From Halichondria panicea (Eukaryota > Porifera > Demospongiae > Suberitida > Halichondriidae), in assembly GCF_963675165.1 (NCBI RefSeq), contig NC_087384.1, positions 3,494,501 through 3,558,500 of the forward strand: 64,000 bases of DNA, in the 5' to 3' direction. Within the stretch, counting starts at the first letter, position 1, and each line of letters starts with the position of its first letter. Below, piece after piece: positions 34,001 through 45,693 of the stretch. Position numbers and translations under genes: made by a program. Under the pieces are notes generated by a model, which was not told where the DNA came from, made no database searches, and was given only the letters and a program-made list of their open reading frames with translations.

Positions 34001-37000
34001 CCATCTGCTGGATATTGAGGATTTGGAGGAAACTGACTATCCATGTAAGTGCAAAACAGGTGCATAACAATCTGAACAGAGAAAGGATAAGAACAAGGAT
34101 AATTGTGTATAGTTGACTTACTTGTGAGTCGCTAGGTAAACTTTGATTCCATTGCTTCCCTCTCCACGAGCCACCAGAATCCCAGTGAAATGCACTCAGG
34201 TTAGTACCCTTTGAGAGTTCTGTATTGATGAAAATTCCTTCAGTAATAAATTATTATGAAGTTGACAACAATTAATTAATGCCTTCGCTGTTAAATCTAC
34301 ACCTTGGGTTCTAGAAACGAGGTAATCTTGTTTGGTGGATAGCTCTAAGTATGGAGCAAGGACGGACAAGGTTGGCACCTGTTGCGCTTTTATTTTTGCA
34401 ATCTGCTGTAGTTTAGGCAGAGAAACAGCTACAAATACAAAATTGAATGAAACAGTTGATCAAGTAACAACAATACATCACACGTACAGCCTATCATGAG
34501 ATCTGTGTTTCCCATTTTCTTCAACACTGCATTGACTTTCTCAATTTCTCGTGCTACAGGACAGACAACTCGTTCGGCAAGCCACTGTTGGGGTTAATTA
34601 ATTTATACGGAGAGCACAAAATCATCAGTATACAGGACAGAGGTCACCAGAAACTACGTAGTATCTACTTAATTTGTTAGCAGAAGGTCTCCGACTCCCT
34701 GAAAACTTTCTTACCACCAGTAAGATCCCAGTACTAATAATTATATATAAACCGTAATTTCCAAGTTTGAAAATGCAAAGTGCCACCATTATAGTGAAAC
34801 CTATTATAACGGACTCTCTAAATAGCGGACCCTTCTGTTATAGCGGACAGTATGCCTTGTACCAACTGTTTTACTATCTAACTAGTCTCTAAAGTCCAGA
34901 CAATTAACGGACAAGTCGCCTGCACATTGAAAGATTTTGGGGCTTATGCCCCACACTCCAACCCAATAACTCCTTTTATAGGCTACTACCTTTTCCACTA
35001 GTTGTGGGAAGAAAACCTAAGAATTTACTATGAATCACTAAAATTCCACTCAAAACACATGTATTTTATTAGGGAAAACTTGACTGAATTTGTATGTTGT
35101 AAAATGAACTGTAAAACGAATACTGTATAGTGCGAAATTTTTGCGGATTTCGTGGGTTAGCAACCCCTACATGAAAATTAAGTAAGTCCACAAAAAATTT
35201 TCTTTAATTAGAATTACCTGCTATACCGTGCAAAGATTTAAAGGCGTGGCTTCCGGTAAGCAGCCGTTCCGCGAACATTGTGCAACGAAATGCTTTTAGA
35301 GGCAAATCCACGAAATATAAACGCCTCGAAAATTTCGCGCTATACGGTAGTATGATATAGATCCAGTTAGGGTTGCCTGCTTGCTCAGTTTCTAGCCTCA
35401 GCTCCCATCACAGAGACATTCGGTTACTAGGTGGGGCTCGAAAATGACTGCATTATAGGTGCATTCTCGAATATATTAAGCGTATATGTAGAGCACTCTG
35501 CTATTGACCATGAGCGTATGCTAATAATCCAGTTTCTACGGTATAATTATATGTAGGATGTGCAGCCAATTAATTTTGGTTGCTGAGTCAATGAAAGCAC
35601 CGCGGGTGCTGATGCCTCGGTGAAGGTGCCAAAGCTACATAACATAAAACTACTAATAGCTAGCTTTTATACACACATTCATGATTGATTATAACTATCA
35701 TGATGAATTTTGCTGCATGCAATCAACCGAATAGTGGGTAATGACCGACCATGATTGTTGTTAAAAACGATCGATGCCAAAAGTTCAAGTCTAAAATTAA
35801 TGGCTGCAAGTCAGCGCAGAGCCTTGCAGCTCTCTGCTCACTCTTGCAGCTACCAATAGCTAGCGTTCTAGTGCAGAGCTAACTACTAAGTAGAGTAGTA
35901 ACACTCGGTGAACAAGTTTTGCTACGGACTCTTCTGAAAAGGCTGCAATAGCATTCCAAGTAAGCAAAACTGGGCATAACTCGAGAACGAAGCATTATTT
36001 TGCAAATCCACGAATTAAAATCCAAGTAAACATGACTAGAAGCCTATAGAAACTCTTACTTGCACTTGATTCATCCTTGAGCAGCTGTAGCGGTCTACAC
36101 ACACACACACACACAGACACACAGACACACAGACACACAAACACACTACCGTATACCTCGCTTGCGCATGCGCACCGAGGCATAATGAAAGCACCGCGGG
36201 TGCTGATGCCTCGGTGGAGGTGCCATTAAGCTACATAACATAAAGCTACTAATAGCTAGCTTTTATACACACATTGATTATGATTATCATGATGAACATT
36301 TTTAATTTTGTTGCATGCAGAATCCAGAAGCACTGGGAAACCCAAGGAGTGGGTAATGATCAACAATGATTGTTGTTAAAAACGATCTATGCCAAAAGTT
36401 CAAGTCTAAAATTAATGGCAAGTCAGCAGAGCCTTGCAGCTCTCTTCTCACTCTTGCAGCTACCAATAGCTAGCGTTCTAGTGCAGAGCTAACTACTAAG
36501 TAGAGTAGCAACACTCGGTGAACAAGTTTTGCTACGGATTCTTCTGAAAAGGCTGCAATGGCAATCCAAGTAAGCAAATCTAGGTATAACTCGAGAACGA
36601 AGCTTTATTTTGCAAATCCACGAATACGAAAACATGACTAGAAGCCTATAGAAACTCTTATTTGCACTTCATTTATCCTTGAGCAGCTGTAACAGTCTAC
36701 ACGCACGCACGCACGCACGCACGCACACACGCACATACAGTACTGTATGCCTCGCTTGCGCATGCGCACTGAGGCATAATAAAATCGTAACATTACTGCA
36801 AGATTTTCGTAAGTCTAGGTGTGTTACTCCTAGGTTGCTGAAAAACACTGGCTATTTTCGTCAGTAATCGTATGATGTACGTGCTATTAGTGACTAGAGA
36901 ATTACAGCAATTAGTCCCGTATCACATATACGGCTACTCAAAGCTATCTTGCCTAGCTTCTTTCATGAACTAGACTCTAATTAATAAATGTATGCATGGT

Positions 37001-40000
37001 CTGGCTGCAAGAAATAGATGACTGGCTTGGTGTGCCAGATGCTCATGTGGTATCGATCATCACTATGTACGAGGTCGTGTACCTGGGTGAGTTCGATCTG
37101 ACAAGTAGAAATGTTTTCACCTTGGATGGTGACACGCTCACTGTCAACATCACTGGAGTGGAAGAGCTTGCAGCGGGGAAGGATTAGCTGGTACGCCCAG
37201 TGGTCACGCCCAGCTAGTGAAGGATCACTTCAGCTGCAAATATTTGTGTACTCGAATAAAGGTCGAGTGTTAGCTAGCTAGCCAACGTGGAATTTTTCAA
37301 GCTTCTTATGTCTTTTACTCCACAACGAGGCTTGCTTTAACATCAAAGTCTGCCACTATTAACAATAACTTGATTGTTGTGTGACGGCTATCTATGCTGT
37401 AAACGCAGTACTATGGTATCCAGTTAAGTATAGACTCAGATGCCACAAAAAAACAAACCAACGGACTACTATACCTGCTGGCCCCGGCACGACCTCAGGT
37501 ACATAATTATCTTGCCATCATTATTAGCCCTTTGATGAGAAGACAGGCTTTGATTCACTGCCACCACAGCCTCTCTTATTGGTGCCATGCAATCTCGCGT
37601 GCAATATTATGTCTCGCTAAAATTAATAATGAATATATCACCGTAACGCGCCTAGATTCAACCACGCCCATCATTTCCAATCCCTTTCTCTTCCTTAATC
37701 TACATGGTTAGACCAGCGCTACACACGTAAAATGCGTTATTACAGTAGGTTATAGCTTCGTTATAATGTTTAATATTCTGCTAACCTGTACTGTACATGT
37801 CCAAAACTAGTTGGTAGCACACCTTACCTTTCTACAACGATCATTCCAAAAACTCAACTCGTCCCTTGAAATTCCGAGTTTGCTCAGGGCCTGAAAATAC
37901 TTAATGTAATGTGTATAGTGTAATTATTATACTCACTATTCTGCTGTCAGAGCTTAAAAGAGAATCACCCTCCGTAAGACAAGAAGGCAGGGACCTGGTC
38001 GAGAGGTGATATTTCCGTGGAGTGGGAGCAAAGTCAGAGCCATACTGATCACATGAAAGTGGTGAACCCGTTACATTCGGGCTACTTGAGAGAACCTTAT
38101 GTTCCCTATCTTGCTCACACTTTAGAAATGTTTCCAGTGTAGTACAGTCAGAGATTTTCATTTTGTCATTATCACCTTCGGACGCAAATAGATACATACA
38201 TACTATTGTTGTAAAAAAAATACTTACATGGTGAGCCCTTTGCAAAGCTATGGGAGTACCAACTGTAAACAAAAAGGCACACACATAAGAGTGCATGAAG
38301 ATGTAAGTACCAAGACGCACACAACACAGGATGATGCAATTATGTACCTCATACTCATGTATGATTTATAGCACCTAGAAATTCACGCACCTAGACGGAG
38401 TAGGAGTGCGGCTTGCACTGACTGATCCAGAAGTAGCTCGATGTGGTGAGTGTGGAGAATTCTATAGGATGAGTTATAATTATTGAAACAGTACCCAACT
38501 TGATCAACATACTGTGGGTGTGAGGAAATGCAGTGGCGGATTGCTGTTGGCATGTTGGCTTGAGACTGGTTCAGAAGAAAGTTGAGGACCAAATGGGGCC
38601 GGATAGGAGATTGAAATGTAACCATATGCTAGGTCAAAATAAAATTGATACATGCGTAAAATAGCCCACAACATTCAGGGGTTTTTATAAAGTAATTTGT
38701 CTACATGAGCCCCTATAAACTCATTATGATACTAAAGGTATATTGATTACAAGCAGGCCTTCATACAAAACAAATGAAAACATGCTGCCTCGGTGGAGGT
38801 GTCAAAGTTACATAACATAAAGCTACCAATAGTTTTATAATTATACACACATTATAATTATCAAGCCGAATGAACATTTATTGCAGTAATTAATTTACTG
38901 CAGGCAGACTCAAAGAAGGGGTAATGATCGACCATAATTGTTGTTAAAAACGATTGATGCAGTTCAAGTCTAAAATTAATGGCTGCATCAGGAAAGCCTT
39001 GCATGCAGCTTCCTTCTTTCTCTTGCAGCTACCAATAGCTAGCGCGTTCTAGTGCAAAGCTAACTACAAAGTAGAGTAGCAACACTTGGTGAACAAGTTT
39101 TGCTACGCACTCTTCTAAAAAGACTGCAATGGCATTCCAAGTAAGCAAAACTCCAGAATGAAGCAATATTTTGCAAATTTACGAATTAAAATCCAAGAAA
39201 ACATGACTATAGAAGCCTATAGAAACTCTTACTTGCACTTCATTGATCCTTGAGCATCTGTAGCAGTATACACACACAGACACACTACCATATAACTGGC
39301 TTGCGCATGCGCACCGAGGCATAAAAATTGACAGAGAGGGCCAAAGTCACATTTCAGAAATATGGGGGGGGGGAGGGGGGCCAGCCGGATATCCGTGTGC
39401 TCAGGCACACGGCCATCTAGGGGGGTCTGGGGGCATGCATGCTCCCTCAAGAAATAGACGGTCTGATATCGCATCTGGTGCATTCTTACCGAGGTGTCAT
39501 CAGTGTTATATAGGGTTTATATACCGTATAGCGCGAAATTTTCGAGGCACTTATATTTCGTGGATTGGCCTCTAAAAACCATTTCGTTGCACAATGTTCG
39601 CGGAATGACTGCTTACCGGAAGCCACGCCTTTAAATCTTTGCATGATAGCAGGTAATTCTAATTAAAGAACACTTTTTGTGGACTTAATTTTCGTGTAGA
39701 ATTCTAACCCACGAAATCCACGAAAATTAAGCCCCTCGAAAATTTCGCGCTATACGGTATATAATAATAATATAGAATTGCAAAACACATTTTGTATAAA
39801 ATTGCGAGCGGCGACAATAATATTTTCAAAATATTTTCAAGTGCCTACATGTAGGTGCTAAAAAAATTTAATGGGTACTATAATATGAGTCAGCTTAGAT
39901 AGCTGTGTCTATTATAATTATTATCGCATGTTGTCCTAGCTATATATTCACTGGGATTCGTACAGTGATTAATCGCGTATCAGTAAATGCACGTCGTCAT

Positions 40001-43000
40001 TAACGACGTGCAATTACTGCCTTGACGACTGCACGTTCGAATAACGGCCGCGGCTATTTTTTAACGACTGCAAGTTCGAATAACGGCCGCAGCATCTTTT
40101 TTTTTTTACTGAAACTGCAGCTAAAAATGAAAACAATTTCAGCACTGATGGATTCACCAAACCTCCCGGCTATTAGTTAACTCCAGACAAAGGCTTCTCC
40201 CTTGTAGTACTAGGAGCTAAAAGGAACAATTTCATCACTGCTAATTTCTTCTTTTTTCAACTCTTTTATATTGCGAGTTGCTCAACTCCACCCGTCACGT
40301 GTTGAAATAATGCAGCTCCACCAGAAGCACCAAAAAGGATGCAAACAAGATGGCTTGGTGTTGGTTGATATTGGCATGGTTCAAGTAATCATGAGGACCA
40401 ACACTATAATACTACTACTTCTCCTTCAGTTGTTGCAACTCATTATAGGACAGTTTTTCTAAATTGTTGCTACTTTATACTTTATAACAACCCAAGTACA
40501 CTACCCATCTTGTTTTGGCGTTTGAGCTAGCCAACACTATATTTTCCGCCATTAAAAAAGTTGTTTGTACTTTTCCCTGATTTGTAGGCACTTTAGTCGG
40601 GCTAGATCGAATAGCAGCAGTAGGTGCATGGCACATAGGTCACCTCTATCTACATAAAACTTGCTACTGCGCTACTGAATTTCTATTTGCATTCTTTGCT
40701 GTGTCCGTCACGGTATCACCAGTTCTTGTATGAATATTTTATGCCTCGGTGCGCATGCGCAAGCGAGGTATGCGGTAGTGTGTGTCTGTCTGTGTAGACT
40801 GCTACAGCTGCTCAAGAATCAATCAAGTGCAAGTAAGAGTTTCTAGTAATGTTTTCTTGGATTTTAATTCATGGATTTGCAAACTAATGCTTCATTCTCG
40901 AGTTATGCCTAGTTTTGATCACTTGGAATGATCGACATTGCGGCCTTTTCAGAAGAATGCGTAGAAAAACTTGTTCACCGAGTGTTGCTACTCTACTTAG
41001 TAGTTAGCTCTGCACTAGAACGCTAGCTATTGGTAGCTGTAAGAGTGAGAAGAGAGCTGCAAGGCGCTGCAGATGCAGTGATTTTGAAATGTTGGCATCA
41101 ATCGTTTTTAACAACTAGAGCACTAAAGTGCAGGCTGGTGACATGATAATAAAGAAACCAGAAGAGTGATAATGCAGTGCATGCATGTAGTATGTATGAG
41201 CAACTCAAAAGCAATAAAACTAAACCAGACTGGAGGCATGCTGAAACTTTGAGTGCTAGTGGTACATGGTGTGCATGTCACATTAGACATGTACTGTAGA
41301 CTAGGCTGGGATCACAGCAAAGAAGCCTGGAGTGTTAGACTTAGAGAGGTATGGCTCCTTCCAGGCTGGAGTATAGGATCCAGAATCAGCCAACAACCAA
41401 CAATTTTAGCTTTCTACTATAATTATATCAATTGTTCCTGGTACGGATCACTTCAGCTGCAACTAGATCTACGTAATCAAGGCCACGTGTAGCTAGTTAT
41501 ATAGCTGCTTCAAGCTTCTTAGCTTTTGTTCGACAATGAAGCTTTAACATCAAAATCTGCCACTATTTAAATCAAGATATTGTTGTGTGAAGGCTATCCA
41601 TGCTATTAGCATTTAGCTACATGATGTCATTGCTGAGCATTCTCAGTAGGAAGCAGGGTATAGTAGGAAACGAGTGCTGCAAGCTGCACTGTGCTAATGC
41701 CTCTCGCCATATGCTTTGCTTTGCTCAAAAACTACGTTATAGTTATAACACGGGCACGAGGGATGTATGGCATATATTGCACTGAAGCACGAGGGCGTAA
41801 GCCCCGAGGGCTGAGTGCAATATATGCCATGCATCCCGAGTGCAATATATGCCATGCATCCCGAGTGCATGTGTTATAACTAGTTTATATCCCGAGGGCA
41901 TAGCAACATAACACTATCCTAGTAACACAATATAAACTGCACAAAAAGATGATAGAGACAACTCTAGACACAGCTCCATATCTTCTCTCTTCTAGACGCC
42001 AGTATCTGCAGCGTATAAGATTGACATGACCGACGAATGGCTTGACACAACATTTTTGGAGTCCCAACGCTGAAACCACTGCAAAACAGCCCCACCCCAC
42101 TACTGCTGCAAAGAAAGAAACAGCCCCGCCTCACCACTTACTGCTGCGAAGAAACAGCCCCACCCCAACTCAGTGTAACTTCTGCTCAAACAGCCCTCCA
42201 CGGTGGTCTATCCTCGGCATCACAACCAAGCCAAGAAGCTCGCCTCTACACTGCTGCAAAACAGCTCAAGCCCCCAGCGCAGCAAAAAGAGCCGCTTCTA
42301 GTGCTATGGTGAAACAGAATTGACATGCATCACGAGGTCGAGAACTAGAGGTCTAGGAACACAGAATCTTCCACAAAATGAACCTTGGACAATTTTAAAG
42401 CCTGCGTGGTGGTTGCAAAGAAGAAGCTCCAGTCCAGCAGTGCTGCATGGCTGGACTTACTTTGATACTCATGATATTATGTCTAATGCCAGAGGGGCAT
42501 TTTGTGGTTATGCATTATGACTTTCAGCAGTGCATTATGCTGCATATTGCACTTGGCAACAACGTAGCAACGGGATATAATAGTTATATAGACCGAATCC
42601 AAGGTCTCTATGGGATTATGAGACCCCGAGGGCCTCATAATCCCATAGTGACTGTTGGACGAGGCCTATAACTGATTTAGAATGGTGCTAAGCAAGCTAG
42701 GCTGTATCAACACAAAGAAGACTTTGCAACCAAGAGTTTCTACAAGCCTCAATCAACGTTAAAGCTTCGCTCTGGCTAGGTCTTCATAAAATAACGCACA
42801 TTGAAGGCCATTTCTGTCTCTTGAGAATCATGCATAGCAAAAACTGCTAATAGAAAGTTGCTATACTACTTAGTAATTAGCTCTACACTAGAGCACTAGC
42901 TATTGTTAGCTGCAGTAAGATAAAAGCTGCAAATTAAGCTGCACTGCAGAACACAAATCGCACTGCATCATCGTATCGTTACAATGACTTCAACATAAAT

Positions 43001-45453
43001 TTCCATCTAGGCAAGTACATAATTATAATGAACCTCTGTAGAAGACCTCTGCCGACGTCTGAGTGAAATAAGGGACCTCTCAGTAACCAATCAGATAGCA
43101 CCATTTGTGACAAGCATTAATTTTTCTAGGTAATTATAGTTTACTTTGTGCATAATATCTGTTACGTACGTTATTACGTTGATTGCAATTGTTGACAATG
43201 AATGAATTGGTTCCACATAATTATAGTCATTATAGGATCGATCGAGAGCTAGGACTTTAACGAACAAATACTTATCTGATATGGGTTGATGGATGATCTT
43301 CAAGGATAGAAGCAACTGCATGTTATTGTAGATGTACAATGTAAAAGTTTAGGTTATGGTAAACCGTTTGCTCATTAATTATGCCTGAAGGCGTAACCGT
43401 ATGAGGGATACGGTAAAGCTGACTGTGTGTATGTATTCCAGCTGTAACTGCTCAACAGTTGCAATGCGACGAAAACTAACTAGCCAGGTTCTCTTGGATT
43501 TTGATTCGTGGATTAGCAAACTAAATTCTTTCTCGAGTTATGGCTAGTTTGAAGGCTGTTGCAGTCTCTGACTCACATTGAAGGTTGTTGCAGTCTCTTT
43601 CGTCGTAGCATAATTTGTTCGCTATTCAACTTATTAGTTAGCCTTGCACTGAAGCGCTAGCTTTTTATTAGCTACAAGAGTAAAGAAAGAAATTAATTTT
43701 GTGAACTTGACCTCTTGCAGACACACCCCTTACTCCTATGGATCTAATGCGAATGCGCGCTCATCCCCACGTGTGAGACAATCCCAGATCCTGGCAGAAT
43801 CAATTTTTATCTTTCTTCCTGAGGTGCCACAAAACACTACGATGATACCGTACATGTAGATAGATACAATTATAATACACTTTCTTTGTATGAAATTCAA
43901 AAGCAAATTTTAATATAATATTCATTATAGATATTCCCCCTACTATAACACTCTAACGTACTACTACCGTATAGCGTGTATATATTTCGAGGGTATAAAT
44001 ATTTGCGGTTATCGCTGATCAAGCATGTGCCGCGAACATTATACCCACGAATTTAATATTGCATGCATGCATGCTGCAGAAAGGCTGCTATTCTGACCTT
44101 TCTAACAGTCAATCTGCTAAAGTTTATACCCTCGAAATATACCTGCTATACGGTATAACACTCTAATACTTTTTGAGCAAAAGGCGAGAGGCATTAGCAC
44201 AGCGCAGCTTGCAACACTCGTTATTCATGAGCTAGATCTAGTGATCTTGAGCAGCTAGAATGAGATGAAAGTCGAAACGCAGTAGTCGTTTCATGGCTCG
44301 AATAAATATTTTTTACTTAGGTACAGTCTACTGTAATTAATGAGCCTGCTCACCTGGATGCCATAGCTCTGCGTTTACAGCATGGACCAGTCTCTATAAG
44401 TTTGTTGCTACTCTTCTAGATCTATTTATTTATGCCAACGGGAACAGCTAGCGGAGGGTTAGCACTTCAGTGCTCCAGTTTAGCCTTTACTGTTTGTACC
44501 TCTCATATATTTCATTATGTAAATTGCATGTACTGATGTAATTATGTATGTGCATAAGGATCGGTCTGTCACCCCACTCCACCAGTGAAAATTGCTAGAT
44601 TAGCCAGCACCCAGCGAAAAAGTACATGTGAACGTTGTAACGCATTGGAGTTATAATGCTTTCGTCTGATTTCTGCTTTTTGGTGTTTCCTTCGGCCAAT
44701 CTTAGCACATAAAAAAATAATTGTCAACGCAGCAGTCACTACTTTTAGAGGTCAGAACATTTCCTAAGATCGAGGGTGTCGCATATTTGGAGGGTCGCTT
44801 TATCGAATAAGTACGGTAGTTGTTTAGGTCTTAGCTCGGTATACGTATGAGCATGCGCAATGAAATCCAATTTAGAAAGACCTTCTAACATATCTTGGTT
44901 GCTCTTCGGACTGACAACTTCGAAGACTATATAGATTCATAAATAATTACACAGCTTAAAAGAAACCTTTTTCTTTGATTCCAAGTAATTTCTTCTGAAT
45001 AGATGTCAGCCTGACAGTATCCTTTGTCAGCAGGGCAGTGACAACTAGCACACCAGAATATAGAAGATGAAAAAGCAGCAGTGACAGAACCAGCAATTCT
45101 GCAGGAGAATATTATGAACATAATTACTATGGAAGCATTTCAAGAAAGGATGTACCGAAAGTGGAGAATATGAAATGATACACTTCTGTGAAGAATAAGC
45201 GTGCCAAAACCAGAAAATACCTGCAACGTAGAGTAAAGAGAGCAATTGATTTGCAATTTGACCAAGTTGCACACGTACACAATCAAAGTGTCACTTCAAA
45301 AACTTACCAATCGACAGATACAACGATCACTGTAAGAAGGATTCCCAGGACATTCTTCATTGCCTTCCCAGCCAAAATTTGCTTTTTCTTCTTTGCTAGA
45401 GTAAAAGACACGACTGGACTCCGCACAGGACCCAATTTCCTCTTAGTAGCCAT
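25060..45453 (-). CDS. TMEM209: TMEM209 orthologue, nuclear-envelope membrane protein
   Basis: Sixteen exons on the minus strand: 45453-45308, 45220-45156, 45098-44967, 38628-38513, 38461-38391, 38262-38228, 38175-37937, 37890-37828, 34584-34488, 34428-34303, 34219-34122, 34071-33954, 28249-28188, 25337-25302, 25251-25178, 25117-25060. All junction phases agree. The total is 1536 nt, 511 residues plus TGA, against about 560 in vertebrates. The N-terminus has a basic stretch ([10 protein letters not shown]) and two membrane segments (residues ~35-70 and ~72-90), then a Ser/Pro-rich linker ([11 protein letters not shown]). The conserved C-terminal domain follows, with [72 protein letters not shown] and [18 protein letters not shown]. 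The family sits in the nuclear envelope and binds NUP205 in human cells; that role is transferred. Intron 6 (52 nt) is the shortest. The 36-nt exon 14 and the weakly conserved linker exons 4-6 are the least certain. It shares a promoter region with FBXW8. Confidence 0.95.
25413..26171. mobile_element. Long terminal-inverted-repeat element (~760 bp) in TMEM209 intron 13
   Basis: The left arm GAGCGTAAGAGCGCATAAAAG, through AGAATCCAAAACCACTACTA, is repeated inverted at the right end (TAGTAGTGGTTTTGGATTCT ... TATGTGCTCTTGCTGAGCG). The arms are about 100 bp. An inner pair around AGATAGAGTAGAGAGGGATTG gives a second stem shared with 48896-49404, 31970-32030 and 37660-37705. No transposase frame. 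Confidence 0.8.
26175..26397. mobile_element. MITE, ACCGTATAGCGCGAAA family (type 1)
   Basis: Ends GTATAGCGCGCAATTTT and AAGTTTGCGCTATACGG. The middle carries the family landmarks TTTCGTGGGTTAGCAA, AAAGGCGTGGCTTC and CTCTAAAAG. Other copies are at 35121, 39522 and 53020. Confidence 0.75.
26864..27239. mobile_element. MITE with CAGTGGCG ends and GATTA target duplication
   Basis: Begins CAGTGGCGAATCCAG and ends CTGGATCCGCCACTG, 376 bp, flanked on both sides by GATTA (26859-26863 and 27240-27244). No open frame of its own. Confidence 0.8.
29372..29711. mobile_element. MITE, CGATTTAA-GCGAC family
   Basis: Starts ACCGTAAGACCTCGATTTAA and ends TTTAAATCGCGGTCTTACAGT, with TA at both borders. Related pieces are at 46020-46172 and 44735-44815. 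The ends resemble pogo/Tigger-type termini. Non-coding. Confidence 0.75.
29745..29865. repeat. Foldback hairpin with ACGAGGGCGCAAGCCC core
   Basis: The arms GGGGTTTATGACAGTAAACC and GGTTTACTGTCATAAACCCC flank ACTACGAGGGCGCAAGCCCGAGGG. A diverged relative is at 31665-31720. Confidence 0.85.
30756..30802. mobile_element. 47-bp mini-element, second copy, with target duplication
   Basis: The insert TAGCCTCGATTCCAGGCCGC...GAAGGAGGC is the reverse orientation of the 23098 copy. Direct repeats TAATACTGTT lie at 30746-30755 and 30803-30812. The identity extends to 14 bp if the element ends are counted differently. Confidence 0.8.
31333..31472. repeat. Foldback hairpin, CTGTTTAGGAAG type
   Basis: The arms AGACACTGTTTAGGAAG and CTTCCTAAACAGTGTCT, then CATGATTTAGAAG and CTTCTAAATCATG, enclose a core with CCCGAACGCAGTGAGGG. 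A decayed relative is at 47520-47640. Confidence 0.85.
34794..34930. repeat. pogo/Tigger-like end fragment
   Basis: Contains TATAACGGACTCTCTAAATA and TGCCTTGTACCAACTG as at 58183. Only the left end is present. It lies in TMEM209 intron 8. Confidence 0.65.
35121..35349. mobile_element. MITE, ACCGTATAGCGCGAAA family (type 1)
   Basis: From TACTGTATAGTGCGAAATTT to AATTTCGCGCTATACGGTA, with the same internal landmarks as the copies at 26175, 39522 and 53020. Confidence 0.85.
35591..36780. repeat. 600-bp CCTCGGTG repeat, two copies head to tail
   Basis: The first copy runs 35591-36185 and the second 36184-36780. Each starts ATGAAAGCACCGCGGGTGCT and GATGCCTCGGTGGAGG, passes through TAATAGCTAGCTTTTATAC, GTTGTTAAAAACGAT, ACTCGGTGAACAAG, AACTCGAGAACGAAGC and a CACA or ACGC run, and ends CGCATGCGCACYGAGGCATAAT. 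The ends form an inverted ATGCCTCGGTG. Other copies or parts: 33456-33650, 38784-39325, 40738-41127 (inverted), 47656-48130 (inverted), 55740-56035. Confidence 0.85.
36781..37440. repeat. Dispersed repeat with a short open frame
   Basis: The part 37195-37400 is related to 41440-41610 (GGATCACTTCAGCTGCAA, CAAGCTTCTTA, CATCAAARTCTGCCACTAT). A + strand frame at about 37007-37187 reads [17 protein letters not shown] and [19 protein letters not shown]. It is protein-like but has no recognised family and no supporting splice sites. It lies antisense within TMEM209 intron 8. Confidence 0.4.
38784..39325. repeat. 600-bp CCTCGGTG repeat copy
   Basis: Starts TGCCTCGGTGGAGGTGTC and ends TTGCGCATGCGCACCGAGGC, with the family's internal order kept. 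In TMEM209 intron 3. Confidence 0.8.
39522..39759. mobile_element. MITE, ACCGTATAGCGCGAAA family (type 1), best-preserved copy
   Basis: TACCGTATAGCGCGAAATTTT at the left, AAAATTTCGCGCTATACGGTA at the right, 238 bp. The body folds through TTCGTGGATTGG and CACGAAATCCACGAAAAT-type stretches. Confidence 0.9.
40738..41127. repeat. 600-bp CCTCGGTG repeat, inverted, truncated
   Basis: Reads TTATGCCTCGGTGCGCATGC, the TGTGTCTGTCTG run, then TCGAGTTATGCC and GTTCACCGAGTGTTGC, down to CAATCGTTTTTAACAA. The far end is missing. Confidence 0.8.
41735..41930. repeat. Foldback with ACGAGGGCGTAAGCCC core
   Basis: Arms around GTTATAGTTATAACACGGGC and GTTATAACTAG. Inner arms GGCATATATTGCACT and AGTGCAATATATGCC enclose GAAGCACGAGGGCGTAAGCCCCGAGGG. 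The segment ATATATGCCATGCATCCCGAGTGC is doubled. Confidence 0.8.
41925..42590. repeat. Dispersed repeat, copy C
   Basis: Same order of landmarks as 8420-9110 (AGACAACTCTAGACACAGCT through TTGCACTTGGCAACAACGTA). Like the other copies it has ACAGCCCCACCCC blocks and no protein. Confidence 0.8.
42575..42675. repeat. Foldback hairpin with CCCCGAGGG core
   Basis: GGTCTCTATGGGATTATGAG, then ACCCCGAGGG, then CCTCATAATCCCATAG. The outer arms AGTTATATAGACC and GGCCTATAACT also pair roughly. Confidence 0.75.
43966..44155. mobile_element. MITE, ACCGTATAGCG family (type 2)
   Basis: ACCGTATAGCGTGTATATTTC to TATACCTGCTATACGGT, with CCCTCGAAATATA and TATATTTCGAGGG as inner arms. In TMEM209 intron 3. Confidence 0.8.
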
Positions 45454-45693
45454 GATCGATCGATCATCGATCATAAAATGATGTAGATCTCTCGTACAGC
45501 CTCTATTACAGGCCGCACTAGCTCTGTGTTAGCCTCGAGACCAGGCCCATTAAAATACGTCCTGGTCTCGAAGCTAGATTGAAGGGTCAACAGTGGGATA
45601 GAGGCTAGGGGCACCATAGATAGAAGAAGGAAACGTACCCATTTCAAAGTTGGCCACTTACCCGACCTGGTAGTTTGTAATCACGGGCTGACA
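45454..45693. promoter_or_regulatory. Shared TMEM209/FBXW8 promoter region
   Basis: 240 bp separate the two divergent start codons. The sequence includes ATCGATCGATCATCGATCAT next to the TMEM209 ATG, and an imperfect hairpin TAGCCTCGAGACCAGG...CCTGGTCTCGAAGCTA at 45530-45576. No TATA box in a convincing position on either side. Divergent transcription from this interval is inferred from gene orientation only. Confidence 0.65.

Noticed and set aside
36060-36150. CACA runs as stand-alone microsatellites
   Set aside because: The runs at 24170, 36090, 36700, 39270, 40780 and 47697 are an internal part of the 600-bp repeat, not independent loci.
38201-38227. Acceptor at 38203 for TMEM209 exon 7
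   Set aside because: It would leave an intron of only 25 nt. The acceptor at 38176 gives 52 nt, a normal minimal size, and keeps phase.
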